Shown here piece after piece: positions 23,248 through 33,900 of a stretch of DNA of 64,000 nt (its first letter is position 1; every line of letters starts with the position of its first letter). This stretch comes from Megaleporinus macrocephalus (lineage: Eukaryota; Chordata; Actinopteri; Characiformes; Anostomidae). A program made the position numbers and the translations under genes. The notes beneath the pieces are model-generated. The model had not been told where the DNA came from. It worked only from the letters and a program-made list of their open reading frames with translations, and searched no databases. Location of the stretch: assembly GCA_021613375.1 (NCBI GenBank), contig CM038717.1, positions 37,582,699 to 37,646,698 on the forward strand, read 5' to 3'.

Positions 23248-24593
23248 CCCCTCCTTCTCTTTCTCCCTCTCTCTATCTATCCATCTCTCTCTCTCGCTCT
23301 CACTCTCACTCTCTGAGGTAATAGCTGTTTCATTTCTGCTTCACTTCCAGCTATTGAAAGCTAGAGCTGACATGAGAGTGAAACTACTGATCTAAGGCTT
23401 TGATTTAATGAGTGGTGGATTTCAAGGATTTCTGCATACAATAAACCACAACATCCCATCTGCTACAGATTGTTTAAATAGTTTAAAAACAAGACTTCAC
23501 CTCGCCCAGACATGATCACTGCCAGACGTCAATCAAAACAGCACTTAAATAGAGGCTGTCTGGCAATGAGAAGCAGCTAGAACACCTGCCATCTGCTCTT
23601 CCACATTGTTTCTGGGTTCTCGAACCAGAAGAGGGCCAAGTGAGCTACTATGTCCTTGTAGCTGAGCAGTTGTTCCTGTAGTCGTCTTCAGACGACTTCA
23701 GTTCAGTTGTGGTTAATGCAGTGTTGTTCTGTTGAATGAGTTGGCGGCAGAAAACAATGAAGAGAACTAAAAAATATATATTTGTGGTGCTGTCTTTCTT
23801 CACTAGCAGGAGCTGCAGCACTGGTTTGCCTCAAGTTGGCGCTGTATCTTCAAACTGGTTTACCCAGTTGGTCCTTCATAGTCTAGCAACTGTAACTGGG
23901 CCCAGGATACCTCATATCTTGAAAATCTGAAAAATTTCCCAAGAGTTTGGTGAAAAGCCTCCAACAGAAGACAGAAGAGGAGATAAGATCTCAGTTAATG
24001 TGTGGAAGACCTACCAAACTAGAAAAGTCTAAAAAACTATTAAACCAAAAAGAAGAAGAAGAACTAAACCACTAGATTCAATGTTGCAACCGAATCTAGC
24101 ATCAGTGCTGCTGTGGCGAGTGGGCAGCCAACCAACATGAGACCCCCCAGTAGATTTTTCACACACGGGATATAAACACAGATAAACGTGAGCGGTTCCA
24201 ATATGCAAATTTGAGTCTGCAGTTTATATAAGACAGTATATAAACTACTGTATATGAGAGATAATGTGAAAAGGAAATACTGTGGGCTCCAGAGAGATGC
24301 AACTATCTGTGGCTTCTACGCCGCAACCCTCTGTGGCTGTACTGCTTCTCCTGGGAGGGAAGGATGGCCCTGTTTCTTCTCTCCACTGTCATATAACCAA
24401 GTCACTGTCAGAGGTTACATAAACCTTCTCGTGGGAACCTTTTCAGATAGGGGTCACCAAACAGGTGCATGCAAATGCATCTAAGCGGAGCGCTGCAGTC
24501 TTCTATGGCAGGATGTGGTTGGTATTCGGGCGGGCATTGTTAGCAAGTGCAGCGTAACAAAAACCCCAGACGTGGGTTTGAAAATGCTGACAC
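22621..24593. other. Region without a supported gene
   Basis: It holds the CT tract at 23205-23312 and otherwise unassigned sequence. No exon with a coherent phase or recognisable protein was found. Confidence 0.4.
23205..23312. repeat. (CT)n microsatellite
   Basis: A nearly pure CT run with CCCT interruptions. Translation frames here (serine/leucine runs) are compositional. Confidence 0.95.
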
Positions 24594-24840
24594 ATACACT
24601 GCTGTGCAAAAGGCACCTAAGCTGGTCGTTTAAAAGCCTTTATCTGAGCAATAAGTGTATTTTCACCAAGAACACCAGATATCATTAGAACAGATGTAAA
24701 TAATCATACATACAATACAAAGTAACATGAATATCTTATTGTGAGAGAAGTAGATCATATCTTGAGCTCCAGTTTGAAGAACAAAGTGTAGTTCCAGATT
24801 TCTCCTGGACGCCCCAGACATTGTATGAATGGCTTATGGT
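24594..24840 (+). repeat. MITE-like repeat, TGCTGTGCAAAAGG end
   Basis: It starts with 'cactgctgtgcaaaaggcac' and contains 'gaatatcttattgtgagaga' and 'cttgagctccagtttgaaga'. The same block is at 57488-57958 with both ends, and inverted at 28605-28830. Confidence 0.65.
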
Positions 24841-24870
24841 TTTTAGATAGTTTCTCTAAAAAGTGTCAAC

Positions 24871-25020
24871 TTTACAGGAGAGGCCAAAAACTGTATTTAC
24901 TTTCAATGGAAGTCAATACAACCAGAATTTTTTCCAAGCTATTTAGAAGCATTTCATTGATCCATAAACCCTGAAGTCTTCACACCAACAGCAGATGTCG
25001 TGTTCAAATGATATAAACGT
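24871..25020 (+). repeat. Interspersed repeat R, copy 1
   Basis: It begins TTTACAGGAGAGGCCAAAAA, followed by 'actttcaatggaagtcaata' and 'accagaattttttccaagct'. Related copies are at 28323-28392 (inverted, in an exon), 30728-30885, 47070-47250 and 53640-53840. The class is unknown. Confidence 0.75.
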
Positions 25021-25579
25021 GATATATACATTGTGCTATATATATAATGATATACGTTGTGCTGTGGTAGCCAGACGGTTCCACCCCCAAAAAACACATT
25101 GAGATGAATAGCCTGTTTACCTTTCAAGTTATTACTTTCAGTGTTATTACTTCATTGCATTTCTATGAACATTGTCATTATGTTTGTAAACATGAAGTGG
25201 ATATATGGATATATGACCTGAATGTGTCTTAATAAGCAAAAACAAAGTAATCTGAATGTATGATATCAGACAAACATTATCATTCTTTTTTTTGTTTAAT
25301 ATTAACCAGATACTAATACAAAACATATACAGTTTCAGTTAAAAAGCAACAAAAATGTATTCTGATCTCAGAACAGAAGGGTAGATGAATGTATGATTGT
25401 TTATTAAAAGTATCTCCACAAATGTAGGTCATATTAATAATGCATAGATAACTATCTGACATTGTGTCTAAAAGGATTCATACTAAATTCATACTATTAC
25501 AAGCAGGACTAAGAGAGCTAATAAACCAGAAAGGCAAATAGGAACATAAACATTGATAATAATAACAACATGTTACACT
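25021..25579. other. Region without a supported gene
   Basis: AT-rich; no gene, transposon end or tandem repeat was recognised. Confidence 0.4.
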
Positions 25580-25589
25580 AATAATAGAC

Positions 25590-25850
25590 TAATAATACAG
25601 TAATAATACACTTTATTTTGATTGTCCACCAAGAAACATTCAACTAATTAGAGGAAAGAATTGAATCAGTAACAGAGGTAGGGAGTGAATCAGTGGCCGA
25701 GGAAGGAACTGAATCAGTGTGTTTATAACAACTAATAATACAGTAATTATACACTTTATTTTGATTGTCCACCAAGAAACATTCAACTAATTAGAGGAAG
25801 GAATTGAATCATTAACAGAGGTAGGGAGTGAATCAGTGGTCAAGGAAGTA
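25590..25850. repeat. ~147-bp tandem duplication at the array edge
   Basis: The block 'acactttattttgattgtcc...aaacattcaactaattagag' plus the first 24-bp units occurs twice (near 25610 and 25750). The left edge of the 24-bp minisatellite was duplicated together with unique flank. Confidence 0.8.
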
Positions 25851-27330
25851 ACTGAATCAGTAACAGAGGTAGGGATTGAATCAGTGGTCGAGGAAGTAAC
25901 TGAATCAGTAACAGAGGTAGGGAGTGAATCAGTGACAAAGGAGAGAACTAAATCAGTAACAGAGGTAGGGAGTGTATCAGTGGTAGAGGAGAGAACTGAA
26001 TCTGTAACAGAGGTAGGGAGTGTATCAGTGGTAGAGGAGAGAACTGAATCTGTAACAGAGGTAGGGAGTGAATCAGTAACAGAGGTAGGGAGTGAATCAG
26101 TGGTAGAGGAAGGAACTGAATCAGTAACAGAGGTAGGGAGTGAATCAGTGGTAGAGGAGAGAACTGAATCTGTAACAGAAGTAGGGAGTGAATCAGTGGT
26201 AGAGGAGAGAACTGAATCAGTAACAGAGGTAGGGAGTGAATCAGTGACAAAGGAGAGAACTGAATCAGTAACAGAGGTAGGGAGTGAATCAGTGGCCGAG
26301 GAAGGAACTGAATCAGTAACAGAGGTAGGGAGTGAATCAGTGGCCGAGTAGAGAACTGAATCTGTAACAGAGGTAGGGAGTGTATCAGTGGTAGAGGAGA
26401 GAACTGAATCAGTAACAGAGGTAGGGAGTGTATCAGTGGTAGAGGAGAGAACTGAATCTGTAACAGAGGTAGGGAGTGTATCAGTGGTAGAGGAGAGAAC
26501 TGAATCTGTAACAGAGGTAGGGAGTATATCAGTGGTAGAGGAGAGAACTGAATCTGTAACAGAAGTAGGGAGTGAATCAGTGGTAGAGGAGAGAACTGAA
26601 TCAGTAACAGAGGTAGGGAGTGAATCAGTGACAAAGGAGAACTGAATCAGTAACAGAGGTAGGGAGTGAATCAGTGGCCGAGGAAGGAACTGAATCAGTA
26701 ACAGAGGTAGGGAGTGAATCAGTGGCCGAGGAAGGAACTGAATCTGTAACAGAGGTAGGGAGTGAATCAGTGGCCGAGGAAGGAACTGAATCAGTAACAG
26801 AGGTAGGGAGTGAATCAGTAACAGAGGTAGGGAGTGAATCAGTGACAGAGGAAGGGAGTGAATCAGTAACAGAGGTAGGGAGTGAATCAGTAACAGAGGT
26901 AGGGAGTGAATCAGTGGCCGAGGAAGGAACTGAATCTGTAACAGAGGTAGGGAGTGAATCAGTGACAGAGGAAGGAACTGAATCAGTAACAGAGGTAGGG
27001 AGTGAATCAGTGACAGAGGAGAACTGAATCAGTAACAGAGGTAGGGAGTGAATCAGTGGCCGAGTAGAGAACTGAATCAGTAACAGAGGTAGGGAGTGAA
27101 TCAGTGACAGAGGAGACAACTGAATCAGTAACAGAGGTAGTGAGTGAATCAGTAACAGAGGTAGGGAGTGAATCAGTGACAGAGGAAGGGAGTGAATCAG
27201 TGACAGAGGAGACAACTGAATCAGTAACAGAGGTAGGGAGTGAATCAGTAACAGAGGTAGGGAGTGAATCAGTGACAGAGGAAGGGAGTGAATCAGTGGC
27301 CGAGGAGAGAACTGAATCATGGTGTGGTGA
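25650..27330. repeat. 24-bp minisatellite, about 65-70 units, open on both strands
   Basis: Unit types GAATCAGTAACAGAGGTAGG(GAGT) and GAATCAGTGGCCGAGGAAGG(AACT) mostly alternate as 48-bp dimers. The length is a multiple of 3, so frames stay open on both strands for hundreds of codons: plus ESVTEVGS..., minus SVTDSLPT and LPLIHSLP. Two places (about 26636 and 27019) lack 'GA' and shift all frames. No splice-bounded gene was established, and the minus frame resembles a mucin-like Ser/Thr/Pro repeat by composition only. Confidence 0.9.
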
Positions 27331-28027
27331 AGGTATTGTGGCATTTATAGGCTGTAACAGAGGACAGTAGGCTGGTGAATTCATCAGGAGACTGACCAGT
27401 GTGCTTATCTTTGGGCTGATCAGTGAGCTTATCTTTGGGCTGATCAGTGAGCTTATCTTTGGGCTGATCAGTGAGCTTATCTGTGGGCTGATCAGTGAGC
27501 TTATCTGTGGGCTGATCAGTGAGCTTATCTGTGGGCTGATCAGTGAGCTTATCTGGGGGCTGATCAGTGAGCTTATCTGTGGGCTGATCAATGGATTCTT
27601 CGGCAGGGTCCTGAGCAGGGCGGTTATCTGTGGACTGATTGGTGGATTCAGCAGGGTTCGTAGCAGGGCGGTTATCTGTGGGCTGAACAGTGGATACATT
27701 GAAAAACAGTGAGGTGCACTGAAACACAACAAAGGCAGAAACTGGTGAAGCTGTTAACAAGACACTGGTAGCAGTAATGATAAGCCTGCACAGCCTTTTG
27801 AGGCTGTATGCAGAGTTATGTTTTGTATTAACAATAAAAAAATATAATAAAATGTGCAAACAAACTGAATATATAAATATCAGTATTAGAAAATTGTCAC
27901 ATGGGAGTGAGGAGCAGAGGAGATGATGAAGGAACAAACAGGATGGTAACCAGGAGCGGCTGGGAACATCAACATCACAGAAAACGAACCAACAGGGCAG
28001 CAAAGAAAACAGAGGCAATATATACAC
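27317..28027 (-). CDS. Doubtful repeat-rich secreted-type ORF
   Basis: A minus-strand frame contains a hydrophobic, signal-like stretch (RLIITATSVLLTASPVSAFV) followed by a Thr/Asp/Pro-rich region and eight KLTDQPTD-type repeats, ending TTP at 27317. No start context, splice sites or homologue can be shown, and the N-terminal part overlaps the dispersed repeat at 27895-28200. A later start near residue 50-60 would leave a short secreted repeat protein. Low complexity makes chance openness likely. I keep it only because it has a signal-like segment outside the array and a repeat length divisible by 3. Confidence 0.2.
   Translation of the reverse strand: MYILPLFSLLPCWFVFCDVDVPSRSWLPSCLFLHHLLCSSLPCDNFLILIFIYSVCLHILLYFFIVNTKHNSAYSLKRLCRLIITATSVLLTASPVSAFVVFQCTSLFFNVSTVQPTDNRPATNPAESTNQSTDNRPAQDPAEESIDQPTDKLTDQPPDKLTDQPTDKLTDQPTDKLTDQPTDKLTDQPKDKLTDQPKDKLTDQPKDKHTGQSPDEFTSLLSSVTAYKCHNTFTTP
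27395..27600. repeat. Second 24-bp minisatellite
   Basis: Eight or so units read GCTGATCAGTGAGCTTATCT followed by TTGG or GTGG. It adjoins the previous array with only about 60 bp between. On the minus strand it reads as an 8-residue repeat, KLTDQPTD. Confidence 0.9.
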
Positions 28028-28200
28028 AGGTTAACAAGAGGGAACAAGAAACACCTGAGAACAATAGGCAGGGCCACAGATGGGAAACAGGTGAGGGGCG
28101 GAGACAAGGAGCACATGACAAAACAAACAGGACCACATTGTTGACAAAAGCATTAGCACATGGCTAAAACAGGGTAAGAAAACAAGACTAGACTAGGCCC
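27895..28200 (-). repeat. Dispersed repeat, LTR-like, copy 2 (inverted)
   Basis: The complement of the 8225-8620 family, containing 'ggggcggagacaaggagcac'. It has no coding capacity of its own. Confidence 0.55.
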
Positions 28201-28319
28201 AGGAAATCAACCGCGTAGCATTAGTTGGAATATGCATTATTTTTCTACATAGTTTGAACACATGCACTGCCATTTACATTGTTTGAGAATTTGATAATGA
28301 TTGGATCAATAGAGCTGCT

Positions 28320-29355
28320 TCAAAACAGAAAAATATTCTGGTTCCATTGACTTACATTGAAAGTAAAGACAGTTTTTGGCGTCTCCTGTAAAGACTCTTC
28401 ACAGCATCCACAACAGCATCCTCTGCAGTGTGTTTTAGAGTGAAGCACACACTGATAAATCATTGCTACAAGCAAGATTAAGGAGATGAAACTGAAAACT
28501 ACAATCTGAAAGAAAAGATTTGTCATTATTGTCATTTCATACACATACACACACATATGCACACACACACACACACACACACGTCAGTGTGTTCATAACA
28601 ACCCAGTATTATTTACAGTTCTCATCTAATACCTGCTTTGACTGCTCAGTACTTCATTAAGCTAAATCAAGATTGCTGCTGAAGGAACTGAATACATTCA
28701 TACAATGTCTGGGGCGTCCAGGAGAAATCTGGAACCTAACTTTGTTCTTCAAACTGGAGCTCAAGATATGATCTACTTCTCTCACAATAAGATATTCATG
28801 TTACTTTGTATTGTATGTATGATTATTTACATTTACAGATCTGCTGTTCTTAGTGGTTGGTAAGATAAAGACTATCAGCTTAGGGCCTAAGACTTTAGCA
28901 CAGCAGTATGAATATACACATGCTGAATATACAGCTGAATATACATGTGAATTTTTTCAAATGTTTTTAGGGTCTTTTAACACTCAGCTAATGCATTTTG
29001 TTTAGTGGTCTAATTACTTTGTGTCCGCCTACACAGCCCACCTATGGAAACTGAAAGCGTTCAAAGGGAAAGAACGTAGAAACTGAAAGTGTTCAAGGCG
29101 AAGATGCCGAGCCACTTTGGGAAATTTCATGCGGTTTAGTCCAGCAATCAAGGTTAAAACAGGAAATGTATGCTTATAGATGAACCTACATGCGAGTGTC
29201 TACATACACTGCAGTGAAAAAAGCATTCGCCTGGATTTCTTCTGATTTTGTTAATTAATCACATTTAAATGTTTCAGATCATCTGATACATTTTAATATA
29301 AGATAAACTTTCCCTCTGGGATCAATAAAGTATCTATCTATCTATCTATCTATCC

Positions 29356-29388
<33 letters not shown>

Positions 29389-29959
29389 CAGACAATAAAG
29401 ATTCACTCTAAACTCCTGGATGACAACCACTCCTAGGAAAGTCCATGGCTACTCCAAGTTGTCTCCATTGGTGGTTAATGGATCTCCCTGGTTTGCTGCC
29501 ATTATATAGCCTCAGCAATGACTTTGTAACTCTTTCTGAGATCTTTCTGAAACCTTCTGGCTGCTTCACATTGCCATTCTATTTAAGCGATGTTTAGCTT
29601 CAGCAGGTCTGGCAGTGATCATGTCTGGGTGTGGTAGTGAAACTGAACCCAATAGTCAGTTGAATTTGGCTAATTGGTTGATTTAGAGACTATTTTGTGT
29701 TTACTTGGATTCTTTGTCTAATATTAAAAGGAGTTTGATGATCTGCAACATCAAAGTGACAAATTTGTGACCTTTTTAATGCATAAAGAGTAAACTCTTC
29801 TCAAAACGATCGTAAAACAGTGTCTCAGACATTTCAGCTAATAACTTTCCATGAGGGAGCATTTAGAGGTCTGGTTCCATTCACCACCACTGTGGACAGT
29901 TCTGACTTAGCAAACTGCTCTGACTGGTTTGTTTCCATACATCATGCAGAACTGTAAGA

Positions 29960-30044
<85 letters not shown>

Positions 30045-30540
30045 GTATATATTAGTAACTTACCTTTGATATGTAGAATGATTCCTTTGCACGATTCAGA
30101 TCATCGGTCAGTATTCGTTTTTTATCACACCATTCCCACGGAGGCTGCACATTGCTGTCAATGTAATCTTCTTTTAGTGGGGTTATCAAACAGGCCACAT
30201 ATCTGCCGTCACCAAAGAACAGCGTCAGCCAAAAAACACACGGAATTGAACAGGTGAGAAACTTAACGCAGCCTTTACACCTTCCCACTTCTCTCGGATC
30301 CTGTGGAGCTTCTGAATCAGACCAGAGTTTGGAGTTCCACAGGTAAATGCCGAAGTTAATAGCAATAAGCATGGGCATCATCAGGTACAAGAAGAAAAAA
30401 GCCCAAGTAAACCCGTGTCTACACGGGCACACAAAGTCCTGCTCCACAAGCTTTTCTAAAACAACCAGAACAAGGTTGAGCATCATGTAAATACGCCATG
30501 GGTGCTGTTTTAAGAAGGCACCCAGTTTTATCAGTCCCAT
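28320..30540 (-). CDS. CALHM/FAM26-like four-TM channel protein with short Cys-rich tail (220 aa)
   Basis: Exon 1 is 30064-30540 (159 codons, donor GTAAGT) and exon 2 is 28320-28505 (acceptor TTTCAG, phase 0, TGA). CALHM proteins form large-pore, voltage- or calcium-gated plasma-membrane channels. The protein shows TM1 (about 15-33), the family CPC motif at 38-40, TM2 (46-66), TM3 with FWLTLFFGDGRYVAC (103-117), WEWC (135-138), and TM4 (160-176) at the start of exon 2. Cys38, 40, 117 and 138 fit the conserved extracellular disulfides. The start at 30540 is chosen because it aligns with the second copy; an in-frame ATG at 30576 exists. The usual cytosolic region of over 100 residues is replaced by THCRGCCCGCC and about 22 repeat-derived residues. 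Family is confident; the paralog group is not assigned. Confidence 0.85.
28323..28392 (-). repeat. Repeat R copy 2, exonised in the CALHM-like gene
   Basis: On the minus strand, TCTTTACAGGAGACGCCAAA and 'actttcaatgtaagtcaatg' match repeat R elsewhere in the window. The segment supplies the final residues of the protein (SLQETPKTVFTFNVSQ to the end) and its stop codon. Confidence 0.75.
28546..28582. repeat. (CA)n microsatellite
   Basis: ACACAC run with ATATGC interruption, in the intron of the first CALHM-like gene. Confidence 0.9.
28605..28830 (-). repeat. MITE-like repeat, inverted copy (CALHM-like intron)
   Basis: The complement of the 57488-57958 family: 'cattcatacaatgtctgggg' and 'atgatctacttctctcacaa' are shared. 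Ends are incomplete. Confidence 0.65.
29240..29390 (+). mobile_element. LINE 3' tail with (TCTA)n
   Basis: 'ttccctctgggatcaataaa' followed by 'gtatctatctatctatc' is the typical fish LINE end running into a tetranucleotide repeat. Only the last 100-150 bp is present. Confidence 0.6.
29391..29965. other. CALHM-like intron, no other feature
   Basis: Unassigned intronic sequence. A short part (29850-29900) resembles 155-215. Confidence 0.4.
29966..30041. repeat. (TA)n microsatellite
   Basis: Pure TA run in the intron, ending about 20 bp from the donor of exon 1. Its length in the assembly is probably unreliable. Confidence 0.95.
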
Positions 30541-30710
30541 TTCTAAGGAGTACAGTGGCTGGTGCAGACCTGCCAACAGTCTAAACTAGTCTTTAACTGC
30601 AGAGATTTGAGAGTCAGACACACAGCTCTGTTCCTATAAGAGCTCATCGCTTACGAGAAGACAACAGGAAACTTTGTGGTTGGCATGGACAGATGCTGCT
30701 GGTACTGCCC
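30541..30710 (-). promoter_or_regulatory. Conserved 5' flank shared by both CALHM-like genes
   Basis: The segments 'acctgccaacagtctaaact' and 'caggaaactttgtggttggc' have counterparts in the same order at 49812-49945. Conservation between paralogs implies that 5' UTR and proximal promoter were duplicated together. No TATA box or named factor site is claimed. Confidence 0.4.
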
Positions 30711-30727
30711 TTTATTTTTGAGGCACC

Positions 30728-30885
30728 TTTACAGGAGAGGACAAAAACAGTCTGTACATTTAATGTAAGTCAATGGCAACAGAATTGTTTCCAAGTGATT
30801 TTGGAGCATTTCTATTGGTCCATTCACCATAAAATTGTCATATAATATTAATGGCAGCTGCTGCGTTCAAATAATAATATGGAGA
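30728..30885 (+). repeat. Interspersed repeat R, copy 3
   Basis: Shares 'ttacaggagaggacaaaaac' and 'aatgtaagtcaatggcaaca' with the other copies. It lies just upstream of the first CALHM-like gene. Confidence 0.7.
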
Positions 30886-31654
30886 TACATGTGGAGTATT
30901 CAGAGTATATAGATTAAGTATATTTTACATCACTTTATTTAACATACTGAAGCATAGTTAAACCAAATCATAAGCCTAAATATATTTTATTGCTCATCAC
31001 ATTACATCTATAGTGTAGAAGTCAATACTGAAACCTTTAAAGTTTGCTTTACTACCTTTTAGTTCTTATATAACTCAAACTAACCTAACAATCAATATGG
31101 TATTGCCTTTATTTTTGCATTCATTGCTTATAAAATGTGGTCTGATTGTTATTTAAGTCAGAGTTATAGATAAACAAAGTCCAACTAAATGAATAACACA
31201 CAAACAGTTTCATGTCTTTTATTGCAACAGAAAAAAACAACAGCAGCACACTCTGCTGGGCTTCAGCTGCTACTGCAGCCCCGGTCACCAACCTGTCAGC
31301 TGTCATGTGAAGCCTATGCCTAGAAATAATGAAGGTGATCTGGTTTAGGCCGCTTTCATCTCATACCTCCCCTTTTTATAATCCCTGTGGATCCTCCATC
31401 ATTAAGACTTTGCTAGGATTGGGAACCTTACTAATGAGGATCTGGACAATCACTAGCAGTTGATGTGTTTCGTTTCTGATGTCATGCTTAATACAATGCG
31501 TTTAATGGGAAATGCATTGACTTCCCATGCCCTGCGTAGAAATACACTCTTCATAGTATCTCTTGCTGGGTTGGACAAACTTAACAGAACAGTAGCGAGA
31601 AATCCGTGAATATAGACTGGAGCTTAAATTTGCTACATAAGTTTGGGCTTTCAG
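30886..31654. other. Region without a supported gene
   Basis: AT-rich; no exon, repeat end or RNA gene was recognised. Confidence 0.4.
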
Positions 31655-31762
31655 GTGAAAAGCTTCATGTTCATGTCAATGTTAATAAAGCTCTGACTGA
31701 AGCTGTCCAGATCATGGAAACTGACCTGGAGATCACTACAGAAGTGATGGAGAAACCTCTGG
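31655..31762 (+). CDS. Relic or orphan 108-nt exon
   Basis: Bounded by CTTTCAG and GTGAGA, this exon is open in phase 1-1 and encodes EKLHVHVNVNKALTEAVQIM followed by ETDLEITTEVMEKPLG. It has a sister exon of exactly the same length at 32197-32304. The product is unknown; composition suggests an acidic, soluble segment. No first or last exon was found, so a working gene is not shown. Confidence 0.35.
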
Positions 31763-32196
31763 GTGAGAAAATGAACTGAAACCTGATGCTGTGGCCTAAG
31801 AACATGATAAAATGTTCACGTTAACATATATAAGCATTTAACTAGACCGCCATCTTGAAATCCAAAGGGAGGAAATGGGAAAATGACTCTATTCTTAGAC
31901 ACACTATTACAAGCGAGTAAAAAGAGTAATGCACCAAAACAGACAGCACACATCTAGGAGAGGATAGAAAATGATGAAAATAATAAAACTATATTTTTTT
32001 ATTTATTTATGTTAACACAAAACACAACATGCAGAAGACAAGGTCTGCTAAAGCTGAAGCCAGAGCCAATAAACAACTCATCTGAAAACTTGTAGACAGA
32101 TTTGTGGTCATTGATGATCTGGACTATGTCCCAACTGATACAATTATAAAAATGATACAATTATAAAACTGATGGTGTTTATTCGTTTGACAGCAG

Positions 32197-32304
32197 AGAA
32201 CAAGATGCCAATAGTGATGGCTGATGAAGCTCAGGCTGAAACCAACTCAGAGACTGTGAATGTTTAGCTGGACAGCTCTGAGGAACCAGTGGAGAAACCT
32301 AAGA
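32197..32304 (+). pseudogene. Sister 108-nt exon with an in-frame stop
   Basis: Also AG...GTGAG bounded, 108 nt, phase 1-1. The encoded end PVEKPK, then 'gtgagaacatgaactgaa', matches EKPLG and 'gtgagaaaatgaactgaa' of the first exon. A TAG after ETNSETVNV breaks the frame. Equal length, phase and shared donor flank indicate exon duplication followed by decay. Confidence 0.4.
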
Positions 32305-32540
32305 GTGAGAACATGAACTGAACAGATAGTAGTAGATGAAGGCTGAAAAAATGAAACACTAGGGAGAAAAGAGGGATGATATACTGATAAGCTGGTTTGA
32401 TGGGTAAGTAAAGGAAATGACTGCTGATACTATAATGAACAGCTGCTAATATTTAGACAGCTAGCTGGATATCTCTGCAAAACATAAACGTCTTTGACAG
32501 ATTACCAGAAAAAGTTTTTAAGTCTCGCAAGTTACACCTA

Positions 32541-33248
32541 CACTGCCAAATGTATTCGTCATCTGTCTTCACACGCATATGAACTTGAGTGACGTCCCAT
32601 TCTTAATCCATAGGGTTTAATACGATATTGGCACAACCTTTGCAGCTATAACAGCTTCAACTCTTCTGGGAAGTCTCTCCACACGGTTTAAGAGAGTGTT
32701 TATGGGAATGTTGGACCGTTCTTCCAGAAGAACATTAGTGAGGTCAGACACTGATGTTGGACGAGAAGGTCTGGCTCACAGTCTCCACTCTAATTCATCC
32801 CAAAGGTGTTCTACCAGGTTGAGGTCAGGACTCTGTGCAAGCCAGTCAAGTTCTTCCACTCCAAATTCGCTCCTTCATGTCTTTATGGAGCTGCTTTGTG
32901 CACTGGTGGGCAGTCATGTTGGAACAGGAAGAGGCCATCCCCAAACTGTTCCCACAAAGTTGGAGGCATGAAATTGTGTTGAGTTCCTTTCACTGGAACT
33001 AAGGGGCCGAGCCCACCTCCTGAAAAACAACCCTACACCATAATCCCTCCTCCACCAAACTTTACACTCGGCACAATGCAGTCAGACAAGTACCGTTCTC
33101 CTGGCAACCACCAAACCCAGACTCGTCCATTGGATTGCCAGATGGAGAAGCATGACTGGTCACTCCACTGCTCTAGAGTCATTGAACTTGGTGAACGCCT
33201 GAATTCAATGATTTGGATGGGTGAGTGAATACTTTTGGCAATATAGTG
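32541..33248 (-). mobile_element. Internally deleted Tc1-like element (708 bp)
   Basis: The left end CACTGCCAAATGTATTCGTC and right end ...TTTTGGCAATATAGTG are flanked by TA (32539-32540, 33249-33250). The interior matches the reverse-strand transposase region of a common fish Tc1 family ('ccaaactttacactcggcac', 'caggactctgtgcaagccag'), with large deletions and no intact frame. Confidence 0.85.
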
Positions 33249-33675
33249 TATGTTTGGTTTGATTCATTTATTCCATACAGCACAGAAATACCAGCCAATG
33301 GTGAGCAGAGTACTTCAGGAGCAGCGAGAAGAAGTGCAAGTACTATATAATGGTCTATTTGTATTTAGTAATCATTTACTATTTAAGACATTTTTGGTAC
33401 AATGTTAAAAATAAAATTGCTTGTTATGCATACAAGGCAAAGCGTTTTCATATCAGAAGAACAAGTGCACGCTTGGTCAGAAGTTTATAAAACATTCCAA
33501 AAACAAAAAGTTGAACAGCAGTGAGGAACATTTACATTTCAGGATGTATCCTGTGCACTCTGGTCAGCTCTTTCCGGTTACTGACAGGTATATTTGTGTC
33601 TGTGGTAGCAGCTGGTCAGCATCTCCAGGCCAGAGATTCTGTGGAGGCTCTTGGTCAGAACCAAACTGCTCTCAT

Positions 33676-33820
33676 CTAAGATTTTTTTAGGAGGTGTTTT
33701 TCTTCCACTTCTGTGCTCTCCTGTAGCACCTTATTTAAAAAAGGTTAGATAATTACACGTGTGCACAACAGCTGCATACACAGTCAACTCCAGAACTCTC
33801 AGCACCCTTAAAGAAACTGG

Positions 33821-33900
<80 letters not shown>

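Noticed and set aside
25650..27330. CRISPR-like regular spacing
   Set aside because: Units are contiguous with no unique spacers, no cas genes are present, and the genome is eukaryotic. The same applies to the 46-, 52- and 69-bp arrays.
25836..27732. Bacterial-surface-protein-like repeat ORFs (ESVTEVGS and its complement)
   Set aside because: Low-complexity minisatellite translation, open on both strands at once and broken by 2-bp losses; kept as a repeat and a low-interest question only.
33540..33675. Continuation of the modular gene's last exon (full VLQ module)
   Set aside because: Similarity to exon 4 continues (e.g. 'ctggccagagatgctgacc'-like sequence), but the frame is shifted and stopped after a deletion, so the coding end is placed at the TAG at 33676.
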